DNA of 64,000 nucleotides from Amycolatopsis lexingtonensis (GCF_014873755.1 NZ_JADBEG010000001.1:9708501-9772500), one strand, 5' to 3'. Positions 34,455 through 42,192 are shown, counted from the first letter of the stretch. The notes: a model not told the origin generated them from the letters alone. Program-made: numbers and translations.

Positions 34455-34672
34455 TGATGAGCTGGGACGTGCGGATCGACGAACAGACCTGCATCGGGTC
34501 GGGGATGTGCGCCGCCCTGATGCCGGAGGTGTTCGCGCTCGACGGCGCCGTGGCGCACACGGTGACGTCGTCGGTCGACGGCGACGAAACGGTGCTCGAC
34601 GCCGCGGACTCGTGCCCGGCGATGGCGATCACGGTGACCGACGGCGGCCGCGAGATCGGCCCGCGGCCCTAG
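34454..34672 (+). CDS. 3Fe-4S ferredoxin partner of the second P450
   Basis: Electron-transfer protein of 72 residues. Cluster cysteines are CIGSGMC near residues 12-18 and the later SCPAMAI. The ATG at 34454 shares its A with the P450 stop codon (TGATG), and a second ATG follows directly; either may be used. Translational coupling with the P450 argues for a dedicated redox pair. It ends 28 bp from the convergent hydrolase gene. Confidence 0.93.
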   Translation: MMSWDVRIDEQTCIGSGMCAALMPEVFALDGAVAHTVTSSVDGDETVLDAADSCPAMAITVTDGGREIGPRP

Positions 34673-34700
34673 GTCCGGGGCAGACCTCGCGGTCGCCGGG

Positions 34701-35462
34701 CTAACCGTCCAACCGGGACCAGAACGCGGTCAGTGCACGCGCCACCGGGTGCGGGTCGGTCACCGGCCACCAGTGCCCGGTGCCGGGGAGTTCGGCGATC
34801 TCGGCACCGGCGGCCTCGGCCGCGGCCCGGTGCTGCGCGGGCGTTCCGCTGGCCTGGTCGACGTCGGCGAGGGCGACCAAGGCCAGGCCGGGCCGCTGTC
34901 GCGCCTTCGCGAGGTCACGGCCCGCGTCGGCCATCACCGGCTGGGCGGCCGACCGCAGGAGCGAGAGCACCGCCCGCCCCATTTCGTCGTCCATGCCGGC
35001 GGCCACGCGTTCCGCGACCGGGCCGGTCATCCCGAGCGCGGTGACGACCGCCAGCCGCTGCTCGAACGTGCCGCCGAAGATCTCCTTCACCGAGGCCTCG
35101 CCCGCCCCTTCCTGCTGCCACACCTGGGCCCGCGTGTGCCAGACGTAGTCCGGGGCGTAGAGGCCGAGTGCGTCCGATGCCCAGCTGCGGATCAGGTCCG
35201 GGCGGGTCATCGCGATCCGGACGACGTGCCCGCCGCCCCAGTCGTGGCCGACGAGGTCGACGGGCTCCTTGAACTGCTCCAGCCGCGCGGCGAGCCAATC
35301 GCGATAGCCCTCGACGGTGGCCGAGAAGCCCTCCGACGCTGGAACCCCGAAGCCGGGCGGGGACAACGTCACCGCGTCGTCCCGGCCGAGGGCGGCGATC
35401 AGCGGTCCCCACACGCCGGAGTTCTCCGGGTTGCCGTGCACGAGTACCAGGGGAACAGTCAT
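34701..35462 (-). CDS. Alpha/beta hydrolase (epoxide hydrolase/dehalogenase-like)
   Basis: Cytoplasmic alpha/beta hydrolase of 253 residues. The oxyanion motif is VHGNPENSGVW; the nucleophile elbow is GHDWGGGH, so the nucleophile is an aspartate, as in epoxide hydrolases and haloalkane dehalogenases rather than esterases; the catalytic histidine is in GTGHWWPVT. AGGAG lies 5 nt before the ATG. A 22-bp palindrome just upstream is the likely operator of the preceding TetR gene, on the same strand. Its closeness to two P450s would fit clearance of epoxides, but this is inference. Confidence 0.88.
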   Translation of the reverse strand: MTVPLVLVHGNPENSGVWGPLIAALGRDDAVTLSPPGFGVPASEGFSATVEGYRDWLAARLEQFKEPVDLVGHDWGGGHVVRIAMTRPDLIRSWASDALGLYAPDYVWHTRAQVWQQEGAGEASVKEIFGGTFEQRLAVVTALGMTGPVAERVAAGMDDEMGRAVLSLLRSAAQPVMADAGRDLAKARQRPGLALVALADVDQASGTPAQHRAAAEAAGAEIAELPGTGHWWPVTDPHPVARALTAFWSRLDG

Positions 35463-35473
35463 TTCCACTCCTA

Positions 35474-35495
35474 ACTTGCGTGCATGTACGCAAGT
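35474..35495. promoter_or_regulatory. TetR operator upstream of the hydrolase gene
   Basis: ACTTGCGT, then GCATGT, then ACGCAAGT: a 22-bp near-perfect palindrome 11 bp before the hydrolase start codon and 40 bp after the end of the TetR gene. Confidence 0.75.
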
Positions 35496-35535
35496 AAGTG
35501 TAGCAGCGGCCGGCACGGGCGACCACGGCCGGAAG

Positions 35536-36144
35536 CTACGGCGCGATGGCGAAGGCCGCGCGCACCGAGCGCGTGGCCTCCCGGATGAGAGTGGGGACGT
35601 TGCGCACCGGGGGCTGGGCGATGAGCTGCAGCCCGGTCCCGCGGACCAGGGCGACGACCAGCACGGCGGCCGCGGCCGGGTTCGCGTCGGGCCGGACGGA
35701 CCCGTCGGCGACGCCCTGGCGGACCACGTTCGCCAGCAGCTGCCGGAAGTCGGCGTCCCGGCGGGCGAAGAGCGGAGCCAGCAGGGGGTCGGCCGCGATC
35801 GCCTCACCCCACAGCTGCAGGAACGCGCGCGCCGACGGTGTCCGCCGCACGACGTTGCGCAGGTACGCCTCGACGATCCGCACCAGGTGGTCCAGGCCGT
35901 CTCCCTGGTAGTCGGGGACGTCGAACCGCTGCGCCTCGTCGAGCAAGGCCTCGAGGAGCCGCTCCCGGCTGCCGAAGTGGTGGTAGACGATGCCGCGGCT
36001 GTACCCGGCGGCTTCCCCGACCTCGGCGAGCGTGACGGCCCGGGAGCCGCTGCGCGCGATGAGCGCCATCGCCGCGTCCAGCACGCGCCGCTCGGTCTCG
36101 GCGCGTCGTTGCTCCTGCGTTCGCCTGGCCGGCCGATCGGTCAT
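35536..36144 (-). CDS. TetR family regulator of the adjacent hydrolase
   Basis: TetR-type regulator of 202 residues with helix-turn-helix at about residues 18-64 (AVTLAEVGEAAGYSRGIVYHHF), a recognition helix typical of the group acting on lipophilic ligands. Its ATG overlaps the mtnA stop codon by 4 bp, so it is co-translated with the methionine-salvage enzyme, an unusual partnership. The strong palindrome between it and the downstream hydrolase gene suggests that it represses the hydrolase from an internal promoter while itself being made with mtnA. Confidence 0.92.
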   Translation of the reverse strand: MTDRPARRTQEQRRAETERRVLDAAMALIARSGSRAVTLAEVGEAAGYSRGIVYHHFGSRERLLEALLDEAQRFDVPDYQGDGLDHLVRIVEAYLRNVVRRTPSARAFLQLWGEAIAADPLLAPLFARRDADFRQLLANVVRQGVADGSVRPDANPAAAAVLVVALVRGTGLQLIAQPPVRNVPTLIREATRSVRAAFAIAP

Positions 36145-37145
36145 GCGTCGTGCTCCCCTGACTGGCGTCCGTGATCACCGAAGTGTGCCAGGCGCCCCCG
36201 TTCGGTCACCACGGCCGTGATCAGGCCGAACGGAGTGACGTCGAACGCGGGGTTGAACACCTCGGTGCCCGGTGGCGTGACCGGCACCCCGGCGTACTCG
36301 GTGAGCTCGCGGGCGTCGCGTTCTTCGATGGTGATGCCCGCGCCGTCGGCGAGCTGCTCGTCCACAGTGGACGAAGGCGCGACCACGACGAACGGGATGC
36401 CGTGGTGGCGCGCGGCGATCGCCAGGCCGTAGGTGCCGATCTTGTTGGCGACGTCGCCGTTCGCGGCGATCCGGTCGGCGCCGACGAGCACGCAGTCGAC
36501 CATCCCGCGTGCCATGGCGGCCGCGGCCGCGCCGTCGGGCTGGACGCGGTGGGGGACGCCGGCCTGCGCCAGCTCCCACGCCGTCAGCCGGGCGCCCTGG
36601 AGCAGCGGGCGCGTTTCGTCGACGAGCACCTCTTCGACGAGCCCGCGCTCGTGCAGGTGCCAGACGACCCCGAGCGCGCTGCCCCAGCCGACGGTCGCGA
36701 GGTGCCCGGCGTTGCAGTGGGTCAGCAGCCGCAACGGCCGTCGGGGACACTCGGCGAGCACGATTTCGGCGGCGTGCGCGGACGCGGTCTTGTTGAGTTC
36801 TTCGTCCTCGGTGAGCAGGGCCAGCGCCTCGGCGAGGACGGCGTCGGCGCCCTGATCGAGCCGGGTGAGCGCCCGCCGGACGCCCCAGGCGAGGTTGACG
36901 GCGGTCGGGCGCGCGTGCGCGATCAGCTCGGCGGCCGCCTCGACGTCGCCGCCCAGCCGGGCAGCCAGCGCGACCCCCAGTGCCCCGGCCGCCCCCAGCG
37001 CGGGCGCCCCGCGGACGGCGAGCCGCTTGATGGCGTCGACGAGCTCGCCGACGGTCCGCAGTTCGAGCAGCCGGTACTCGCCGGGCAGCGCCGTCTGGTC
37101 GATGATGACGATGGCGCCGTCCGCCCAGTCGATGGTCCTGCGCAC
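36141..37145 (-). CDS. mtnA: S-methyl-5-thioribose-1-phosphate isomerase
   Basis: Methionine-salvage enzyme (334 residues) converting methylthioribose-1-phosphate to methylthioribulose-1-phosphate. Family blocks are RGAPALGAAGALG near the N-terminus, the catalytic cysteine in LLTHCNAGHLAT and the catalytic aspartate in VGADRIAANGDVANKIGTY. GTG at 37145 is taken as start, with GGGAGG 8 nt upstream; it gives a normal family N-terminus (RRTIDWADGAIVIIDQ). No other salvage genes lie nearby. It shares a 48-bp divergent promoter region with a RidA gene and is followed, with overlap, by a TetR gene. Confidence 0.93.
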   Translation of the reverse strand: MRRTIDWADGAIVIIDQTALPGEYRLLELRTVGELVDAIKRLAVRGAPALGAAGALGVALAARLGGDVEAAAELIAHARPTAVNLAWGVRRALTRLDQGADAVLAEALALLTEDEELNKTASAHAAEIVLAECPRRPLRLLTHCNAGHLATVGWGSALGVVWHLHERGLVEEVLVDETRPLLQGARLTAWELAQAGVPHRVQPDGAAAAAMARGMVDCVLVGADRIAANGDVANKIGTYGLAIAARHHGIPFVVVAPSSTVDEQLADGAGITIEERDARELTEYAGVPVTPPGTEVFNPAFDVTPFGLITAVVTERGRLAHFGDHGRQSGEHDA

Positions 37146-37193
37146 GAGGCACCTCCCGCGAAATCCGGTTGCCGCGGCGGTGATGATGCGGCT

Positions 37194-37592
37194 GTGACCA
37201 TTGAACGGCAGAACCTGCCCGGCCTGCACACGCCGCCGGGCTACCACCACGTGACGGTGAGCACGGCGACGCGCACGGTGTACCTGGCCGGCCAGTGCCC
37301 GCTCACCGCGGACGGCTCGGTGGTCGAGGGCGGCGTGCTCGCCCAGACCGACCAGGTGGTCGCCAACACGGCGGCCGCGCTGGAGTTCGCCGGCGCCGGG
37401 CCGGCCGACGTGGTGCGCACGGTGATCTACGTGGCGACCGACGACCGCGAGACCCTGTCGGCGGTGTGGGCGCGGCTCACGGCGTCCCGGATCGGTGCGG
37501 CCTTCAGCTCGGCGAGCACCTTGCTCGGTGTCGCCCGGCTGGGGTACCCGGGCCAGCTGGTGGAGCTGGACGTGACGGCCGCGCCAGCCTGA
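37194..37592 (+). CDS. RidA family protein (enamine/imine deaminase)
   Basis: Small trimer-forming protein of 132 residues of the RidA/YjgF family, which hydrolyses reactive enamines and imines released by PLP enzymes. Visible blocks are VYLAGQCPLTADGSVVEGG, then ADVVRTVIYV and the C-terminal PGQLVELDVTA. The arginine that binds the carboxylate in true RidA proteins is not clearly placed (VRTVIYVATD is its region), so it may belong to a RidA-like subgroup. The GTG start has a weak ribosome binding site. It is divergent from mtnA. Confidence 0.87.
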   Translation: MTIERQNLPGLHTPPGYHHVTVSTATRTVYLAGQCPLTADGSVVEGGVLAQTDQVVANTAAALEFAGAGPADVVRTVIYVATDDRETLSAVWARLTASRIGAAFSSASTLLGVARLGYPGQLVELDVTAAPA

Positions 37593-37598
37593 GGCCGC

Positions 37599-38393
37599 TC
37601 AGAGACCTGCCATCAGGTCCGTTTCCGTGATCCCCGGCCCCTGGCCCCACCGGATGAACCACTCCGTGCCGAAGGCGAACGCGAAGGCGTCGTCCGGCAT
37701 CGCCAGCATGAACATCTCCTCGCTGATCTGACTGGGGTGCGCGCGCATCGCCGCTCGTTTGACGGAGGCGTACTTCGCCACGTCGACCGCCGCGGTGATT
37801 TCCGCTTCCGGCTTGCCGAACTCGACGTTTTCGGGCGGTTTCGGCGCCGCCTCCGGCGGCATCAGGCCCTGCTCGACCGCCGCTTCGAAGCCGCGCTGCA
37901 TGAATTCGCGGTTGAACGTCGCCTGGAAGACGCGGCCGGTGCCGGCCAGCTCGGCGGCGCGCATGCCGACGCGGTGGACCTGGATGTGGTCCGGGTGGCC
38001 GTAGTCGCCGTTGTCGTCGTAGACCGTCAGGACGTCGGCCGACTCCTCGCGCAGGATCGCCGCGAGCTGCTCGGCCGCCTTTTCGACGTCGGCGCGCCAG
38101 AAGCACGACGGGTCGTCGTTCGTCGGCTCGCCCATCATCCCCGAGTCGCGGTAGCCGAGGAATTCGACGCGCTCGACGCCGAGGATCGCCGCGGCCGCGT
38201 GGGCCTCCTGGACCCGCCGGTCCTCGAGTTTTTCGCCCTCGGCCAGGAAGCCGTCGGGTACCTCGCCGACCTCGCCCTTGGTGGCGACGACGAGCACGAC
38301 CCGGTGCCCGTCTTCGACGGCTTTGCGCATGACGCCCGCGGTGCGGAGGCACTCGTCGTCCGGGTGGGCGTGGAAGGTGACCAGTGTTGCCAT
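37599..38393 (-). CDS. PIG-L/Mca-like zinc deacetylase
   Basis: Zinc-dependent N-deacetylase or amidase of 264 residues of the PIG-L (MshB/Mca) family. The metal motif HAHPDDE is at residues 8-14 and the second metal site is in DNGDYGHPDHIQVH; FLGYRDSGMMG resembles mycothiol S-conjugate amidase (Mca), which removes mycothiol-bound toxins. The ATG has no ribosome binding site; TAGCGT ends 7 nt upstream, so the mRNA is leaderless. It is divergent from a DinB protein with a mirror-image promoter, suggesting joint control of two mycothiol-related functions. True Mca/MshB activity is inferred. Confidence 0.88.
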   Translation of the reverse strand: MATLVTFHAHPDDECLRTAGVMRKAVEDGHRVVLVVATKGEVGEVPDGFLAEGEKLEDRRVQEAHAAAAILGVERVEFLGYRDSGMMGEPTNDDPSCFWRADVEKAAEQLAAILREESADVLTVYDDNGDYGHPDHIQVHRVGMRAAELAGTGRVFQATFNREFMQRGFEAAVEQGLMPPEAAPKPPENVEFGKPEAEITAAVDVAKYASVKRAAMRAHPSQISEEMFMLAMPDDAFAFAFGTEWFIRWGQGPGITETDLMAGL

Positions 38394-38400
38394 GTCCGCG

Positions 38401-38470
38401 ACGCTACCGAAAGGGTCCGACAAAAACCGCTCGGCGCCGTGCGGTTTTTGTCGGTGGTGGCCGCTAGCGT
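38401..38470. promoter_or_regulatory. Symmetrical divergent leaderless promoters around a 14-bp inverted repeat
   Basis: The arms CCGACAAAAACCGC (38417-38430) and complement (38441-38454) flank a 10-nt centre; outside them lie identical -10 elements TAGCGT facing outward (38401-38406 for the PIG-L gene, 38465-38470 for the DinB gene), 7 and 8 nt from the start codons. A single regulator bound to the repeat could control both genes. Confidence 0.75.
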
Positions 38471-38478
38471 CCCCGATC

Positions 38479-38961
38479 GTGGCCGACGACGAGAAGAGCA
38501 CGCTGCTGGCGTTCCTCCGCGCGCAGCGCGAAAGCGTCCTGGCGATCTTGGCCGGGCTGGAAGAGGAGGCGTTGACGAGGCCGGTGCTGCCGTCGGGCTG
38601 GACGGCGCTCGGCATGGTGGAGCACCTCGGGTGCGCCGAGCGGCACTGGTTCCAGGAGATCGTGACCGGCACGGCGGAGCCGCTGCCGTGGCCGGACGAC
38701 CACCCGCCGCTGACCACGCCACGGAGTAAGGAGGCCGTCTTCGCCTTTTACCGCGACCAGTGCCGCCGGTCCGACGAGGTGTTCGCGGCGACACCGCTGT
38801 CCGCGCGCCCGCGAGCACGGCATCCAGGTCCGCTGGGCGAGGAGATCACCGACCTGCGCGGGGTGGTGCTGCACGTCATCGAGGAGACGGCCCGCCACGC
38901 CGGCCACCTCGACGTGGCGCGCGAGCTGCTCGACGGCCGCACCGGCTTGGGCCCGCGCTAG
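38479..38961 (+). CDS. DinB family protein (DUF664-like, putative mycothiol-dependent)
   Basis: Four-helix DinB-fold protein of 160 residues. The three-histidine metal site is seen as MVEHLGCAERHWF (about residues 48-60) and EETARHAGHLDVARELLDG near the C-terminus. Members of this group in actinomycetes act as mycothiol-dependent transferases or isomerases. The GTG start has no ribosome binding site, only TAGCGT 8 nt upstream. Its last bases overlap a broken fragment of a glycosylase gene on the other strand. Confidence 0.88.
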   Translation: MADDEKSTLLAFLRAQRESVLAILAGLEEEALTRPVLPSGWTALGMVEHLGCAERHWFQEIVTGTAEPLPWPDDHPPLTTPRSKEAVFAFYRDQCRRSDEVFAATPLSARPRARHPGPLGEEITDLRGVVLHVIEETARHAGHLDVARELLDGRTGLGPR

Positions 38962-39032
38962 CCGGCTTGGTCAGTGGGGCACTGCCAGGTCGACCGCCCG
39001 AAGTACATCTGGGCGCATTCGCCGGGCCGCTG
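38958..39032 (-). pseudogene. Remnant copy of the Fpg/Nei C-terminal zinc finger
   Basis: The minus strand encodes GECAQMYFGRSTWQCPTDQ followed by AG and a stop codon, closely resembling the end of the neighbouring glycosylase (GGRSTWWCPADQPG). The DNA shows the same relation around CCAGGTCGACCGCCCG, identical in both copies. No full gene precedes it, so it is the tail left by a tandem duplication and deletion. Confidence 0.6.
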
Positions 39033-39051
39033 TCCGTGAACCTCGGGCGCG

Positions 39052-39846
39052 CTAGCCAGGCTGGTCGGCCGGGCACCACCAGGTCGACCGCCCGCCGACG
39101 GTGCCATGCGCCATTTCGGCACCGCAGCGCGGGCAGTGGTCGCCGGGCCGGCGGTGGCCGATGATCTCGCCGGTGTGCACGCCGCCGTGCTTGATCGCGG
39201 CGCGCAGCGCCTTCCGCAGTGCCTTGTGGAGATCGGTGAGCTCGTCGTCGTCCAGTTCACCAACCGGCCGCGCGGGGTTCAGCCCGGCTTGCCAGAGGGT
39301 CTCGTCGGCCAGCAGGTTCCCGATCCCGGCGACCACGGACTGGTCCAGCAGCCGCGCCTTGAGCGGCGCGCGCCCCTTCCCGACGCGCTCGCGGAAGTCC
39401 GGGCGCGAGATCTCCCCTGCGTCGGGCCCGAGCGCGTCGAGATCGGGGTCGAGCCGCACCCGGCTCAGCCGTCGGGTGTCGAACAGCCGCAGTTCTTCGC
39501 CGTCGGCGAAGGTGATCCCGAACCGGAACCACTCGGGTTTCTCGTCCCGGTCTCGCCGTCGCCGCGGCGGCCCGCTCTCACCGGCGAACCGCAGCTGTCC
39601 GGCCATCCCGAGGTGCAGCCCGAGCGTGGGGCCGGCCTTGCCGCGCCCGGTTTCGGTTTCACACCACAGGGTCTTCCCCCGCCGATGCGCTTCGGTGAGC
39701 TTCCCGCCCCGCAGCGCGGTGCGGATGTCCCCGGGCGCGTGCGGACGGCAGACCCAGTCGTCGTGGTCGTCGACGTCCCGGATCTTCCGCCCGAGCGCAC
39801 CGGCGAGGACTTGGCGGGCGAGTTCCACTTCGGGCAGTTCCGGCAC
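39052..39846 (-). CDS. Fpg/Nei family DNA glycosylase
   Basis: Bifunctional DNA glycosylase/AP lyase of 264 residues for oxidised bases. After processing of the initiator, the catalytic N-terminal proline and Glu are given by PELPEVELARQ; other blocks are GKTLWCETETG with the beta-elimination lysine, LGLHLGMAGQLRF, the H2TH region VAGIGNLLADETLWQAGLNP and a C-terminal zinc finger. The finger reads CPRCGAEM then WWCPADQPG: the fourth cysteine is replaced, by Asp if aligned directly. It may bind zinc with three Cys plus Asp. A damaged copy of this tail lies just downstream. Confidence 0.9.
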   Translation of the reverse strand: MPELPEVELARQVLAGALGRKIRDVDDHDDWVCRPHAPGDIRTALRGGKLTEAHRRGKTLWCETETGRGKAGPTLGLHLGMAGQLRFAGESGPPRRRRDRDEKPEWFRFGITFADGEELRLFDTRRLSRVRLDPDLDALGPDAGEISRPDFRERVGKGRAPLKARLLDQSVVAGIGNLLADETLWQAGLNPARPVGELDDDELTDLHKALRKALRAAIKHGGVHTGEIIGHRRPGDHCPRCGAEMAHGTVGGRSTWWCPADQPG

Positions 39847-39921
39847 GCACCCCAGTCTGCCGAGTGCGGCGGGGGTTCGCAGAAGGAGATCGCCAGCTCG
39901 GCATCGCGTCCCGGGAAGGCT

Positions 39922-40548
39922 TCAGGACAGTTCGGCCGTGGCGGTCGTCTCCCAGGCGAAGCCGTCCGGGTCGGTGAACGGCTCGGCCGCGCCGCCGACC
40001 GCGAGGCGGTGCGAGCCCGTGCCGTCGGGGCTGACGCCGGCGTCCTTCGCCAAGGCCTTGCGCCGGTACAGCGCCAGCTTGACCGGGCTCGAACCGCTGT
40101 CGAACTCCACGTACATCCGGCCGAAGCTCTTGCCGACGGTGAGCCCGTGGTCGGTGTAGAACTTCTTGCTCGCCGCCACGTCGGCGACGCCCAGCAGGAG
40201 CACGACCTGGCCGAATTCGCGGGTGGCCGGGCCGGTGTTCTTCTTCGCCGACGTCGCGACCTTCCAGATCGTCCCGTCCGGCGACCGCACGACGGCGCCG
40301 TAGCCCCACATGGACTTCGCGGGCGCCTTGAGCGTCGTCGCGCCGGCCTCGACGGCCGTGCCGACCAGGGAATCGACGTCCGCGGGCTGGGCGACGACCA
40401 GGGAGAGGGTGAAGCCGCGGAAGCCGGTGGACGGCTCCTGCCCGGCACGGAAGCGCAGCGGGAGGTCGGGCCCGAAGGCGGCGGAGTGGAAGCGCTCGGC
40501 GGCCGTGGGGTCGGCCACCTCGAGGGTGATGGTGTCGATGTTCGTCAT
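39922..40548 (-). CDS. VOC family (glyoxalase/dioxygenase fold) protein
   Basis: Protein of 208 residues made of two betaalphabetabetabeta modules of the vicinal-oxygen-chelate superfamily. Module one begins IDTITLEVADPTAAERF and ends SPDGTIWKV; module two begins QVVLLLGVADVAASKKFY and ends DPDGFAWETT. Members include glyoxalases, ring dioxygenases and bleomycin-binding proteins, and the metal ligands here are not complete enough to choose. TAGCGT ends 7 nt before the ATG and no ribosome binding site is present. It follows no operon partner. Confidence 0.85.
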   Translation of the reverse strand: MTNIDTITLEVADPTAAERFHSAAFGPDLPLRFRAGQEPSTGFRGFTLSLVVAQPADVDSLVGTAVEAGATTLKAPAKSMWGYGAVVRSPDGTIWKVATSAKKNTGPATREFGQVVLLLGVADVAASKKFYTDHGLTVGKSFGRMYVEFDSGSSPVKLALYRRKALAKDAGVSPDGTGSHRLAVGGAAEPFTDPDGFAWETTATAELS

Positions 40549-40555
40549 GCCGGTA

Positions 40556-40561
40556 ACGCTA
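40556..40561 (-). promoter_or_regulatory. -10 element TAGCGT, leaderless VOC gene
   Basis: TAGCGT ends 7 nt before the ATG, the same hexamer as in the divergent PIG-L/DinB promoters. Confidence 0.5.
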
Positions 40562-40669
40562 GGTCCGCCCCGCTGACCGGCGCTTCTCGATTCCTGACCG
40601 GTCCGCGCTAAACCATTCGGCCCAGTCGCGCGTGGTCGCCGTGACCCGGCACGGCACGAGAGGACGGCG

Positions 40670-41311
40670 ATGGGGTTCGCGGAACAGCTGGACGAGATGG
40701 TCGAGCGGATCATCGACGAGGCGATCAAGTTCTACCTGGCCTCGCACGGCTTCCAGCTCAACATCCACGGCAACTACGAATGCTGGCCGGCCACCGACGG
40801 CCAGGAGATCACCCCGCCCGGCAGTCCTTCGCGGACGTCGGGCGGCCAGGTGCTCCGGAGCGGCATGCCCGGCTACTACGACGGCTTCGAGTACGGCTCC
40901 GGCCCCAACGCGGGCTCGCTGGTCTACGGCCACTTCGAGACGACCATCCGAGATCTGTTCCGCCCGTGGCGCACGATCCCCGACCCGGCGGCCTTCGACG
41001 ACTACCTCGACCAGGTCCGCGACGCCGCCTGGTCCGTATCGCTGACCAGCGCCGCCGACCGGGTCAGCTCGGTCGGCAACGCCGCGCTGGACACCGTCGG
41101 CTACCTGCAGGAGAAGATCGGCGGCGAGAACATGCGCGGCGCCACGATCTTCGCGTTCGACCAGAACTTCTGCACGCCGCTGCCGACGGTGCTCCACGGC
41201 CAGTACGCCGTCGCGCTGCTCGCCGGCGTGACGCTGCTCGGCGAGAAGGAGATCTGGGCGAAGGCGCGGGAGGACGTCCACGCCATCGCCGAAAGATGCA
41301 CGCGGCGATGA
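40670..41311 (+). CDS. Hypothetical protein, N-terminal half of a probable frameshifted gene
   Basis: A 213-residue frame with a good ribosome binding site (GAGAGGA) and actinomycete codon bias. No named family is recognised. It has no signal peptide; the N-terminus is helical (FAEQLDEMVERIIDEAIKF) and the middle is rich in Gly, Tyr and Phe. It ends CTRR at a stop 16 bp into the next frame. One extra A in the GAAAG at about 41291 would fuse VHAIAE to KMHAAMKDRG and give a single 463-residue protein with no break, so I think this is the first half of one gene, broken by a one-base deletion or a sequencing error. Confidence 0.7.
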   Translation: MGFAEQLDEMVERIIDEAIKFYLASHGFQLNIHGNYECWPATDGQEITPPGSPSRTSGGQVLRSGMPGYYDGFEYGSGPNAGSLVYGHFETTIRDLFRPWRTIPDPAAFDDYLDQVRDAAWSVSLTSAADRVSSVGNAALDTVGYLQEKIGGENMRGATIFAFDQNFCTPLPTVLHGQYAVALLAGVTLLGEKEIWAKAREDVHAIAERCTRR

Positions 41312-42063
41312 AGGACCGCGGCTCGGCCGTTGCCGACCTCGGCACGATCACCGCGTTGTTCGCGCTCGCCGCGGCGTTCCCGACGCCCGCGCAGCCGATC
41401 CTGGCCGGCGTCGGCGCGGCGCTCCCGGCGCTGGAGACGCTGCTCAACGCCGGTGACGAGCCGAACAAGCAGCCGGTCGAGTTCGCCGGCGGCACGCCTG
41501 ACAAGGTCATCGCGAGCGCGGGGGAGGCACTGAAGACGCTGGCGCGGACGATCCGCGGCTGCGAGGACGACATCACGGGCAAGATCAAGGACGGCATGGA
41601 AACCGTCACGCGGCGAGCCGGGTCGTTCGCGATGCCGAAGCCGAAACTGCTCGAGGTCGTCGACGTCAGCGGGATCAAGGTGGACCTGGAGGTGCTGCAC
41701 TTCCTCGCCACCGACACGCTGCCGCAAATCGAAAAGCAGATCAACGACGGCGCGGATCTCGTCTACTGGGGCTCGATGTGCGGCGCCGCGTGGTACCGGT
41801 CGTCCGACCTCGGGGTGTCCGACACGACGGACGGGCCGTTCCCGGCGTGGCAGGAACTGGCGGCGCTTGCCGGCAACCTGATGTCCGACCTCGCCTGGGA
41901 GGTCAAGGAGAGCGCGGTCCACCTGCAGCTCGCGGCCGACCGCCACGGCCGCACGGAGGCCGAGATCACGGAGTCCCTGCGCCGGCACGCCCGGAAGCTC
42001 GAAGGCTTCGCCGGCCACGACCCGATCGGCACGGCGACCCGGTGGCTGGACGAGCACCCGTGA
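41296..42063 (+). CDS. Hypothetical protein, C-terminal half of a probable frameshifted gene
   Basis: A 255-residue frame overlapping the preceding one by 16 bp. If translated on its own, ATG at 41296 or at 41308 (ATGA overlap with the upstream stop) could start it, by translational coupling; neither has a good ribosome binding site. It has a hydrophobic helix (TITALFALAAAFPTPAQPIL), then helical stretches ending in ADRHGRTEAEITESLRRHA. That end resembles the C-terminal part of WXG100/ESX-associated actinobacterial proteins, but this is weak. Most simply it is the second half of the upstream gene. Confidence 0.65.
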   Translation: MHAAMKDRGSAVADLGTITALFALAAAFPTPAQPILAGVGAALPALETLLNAGDEPNKQPVEFAGGTPDKVIASAGEALKTLARTIRGCEDDITGKIKDGMETVTRRAGSFAMPKPKLLEVVDVSGIKVDLEVLHFLATDTLPQIEKQINDGADLVYWGSMCGAAWYRSSDLGVSDTTDGPFPAWQELAALAGNLMSDLAWEVKESAVHLQLAADRHGRTEAEITESLRRHARKLEGFAGHDPIGTATRWLDEHP

Positions 42064-42138
42064 AAAACCGGTGGACCGTGCCGCGAGGGGTTGGTAGCTT
42101 GCCGTCGAACCGTGATTTTGCCCGAGGAGGTGGGACCC

Positions 42139-42192
42139 GTGAACGCTGGATCGTTGTGGGTGCTCCCCTCGTTGTCACGGTCTGGCGGCTGA
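42139..42192 (+). CDS. Putative 17-residue leader peptide
   Basis: A GTG with an excellent ribosome binding site (GAGGAGGTGGGACCC) opens a short frame encoding MNAGSLWVLPSLSRSGG. It is followed by a strong hairpin and then the ribosome binding site of the acetyltransferase gene. The layout is that of a translational attenuator. The peptide is too short to be recognised by homology. Confidence 0.5.
   Translation: MNAGSLWVLPSLSRSGG

Noticed and set aside
34701..35462. Hydrolase as a serine esterase
   Set aside because: The nucleophile elbow is GHDWGG with Asp, not GxSxG.
41285..41311. Programmed -1 frameshift joining the two halves
   Set aside because: No X XXY YYZ slippery heptamer in the right frame; GAA AGA would need mispairing after the slip. 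A lost A is simpler.
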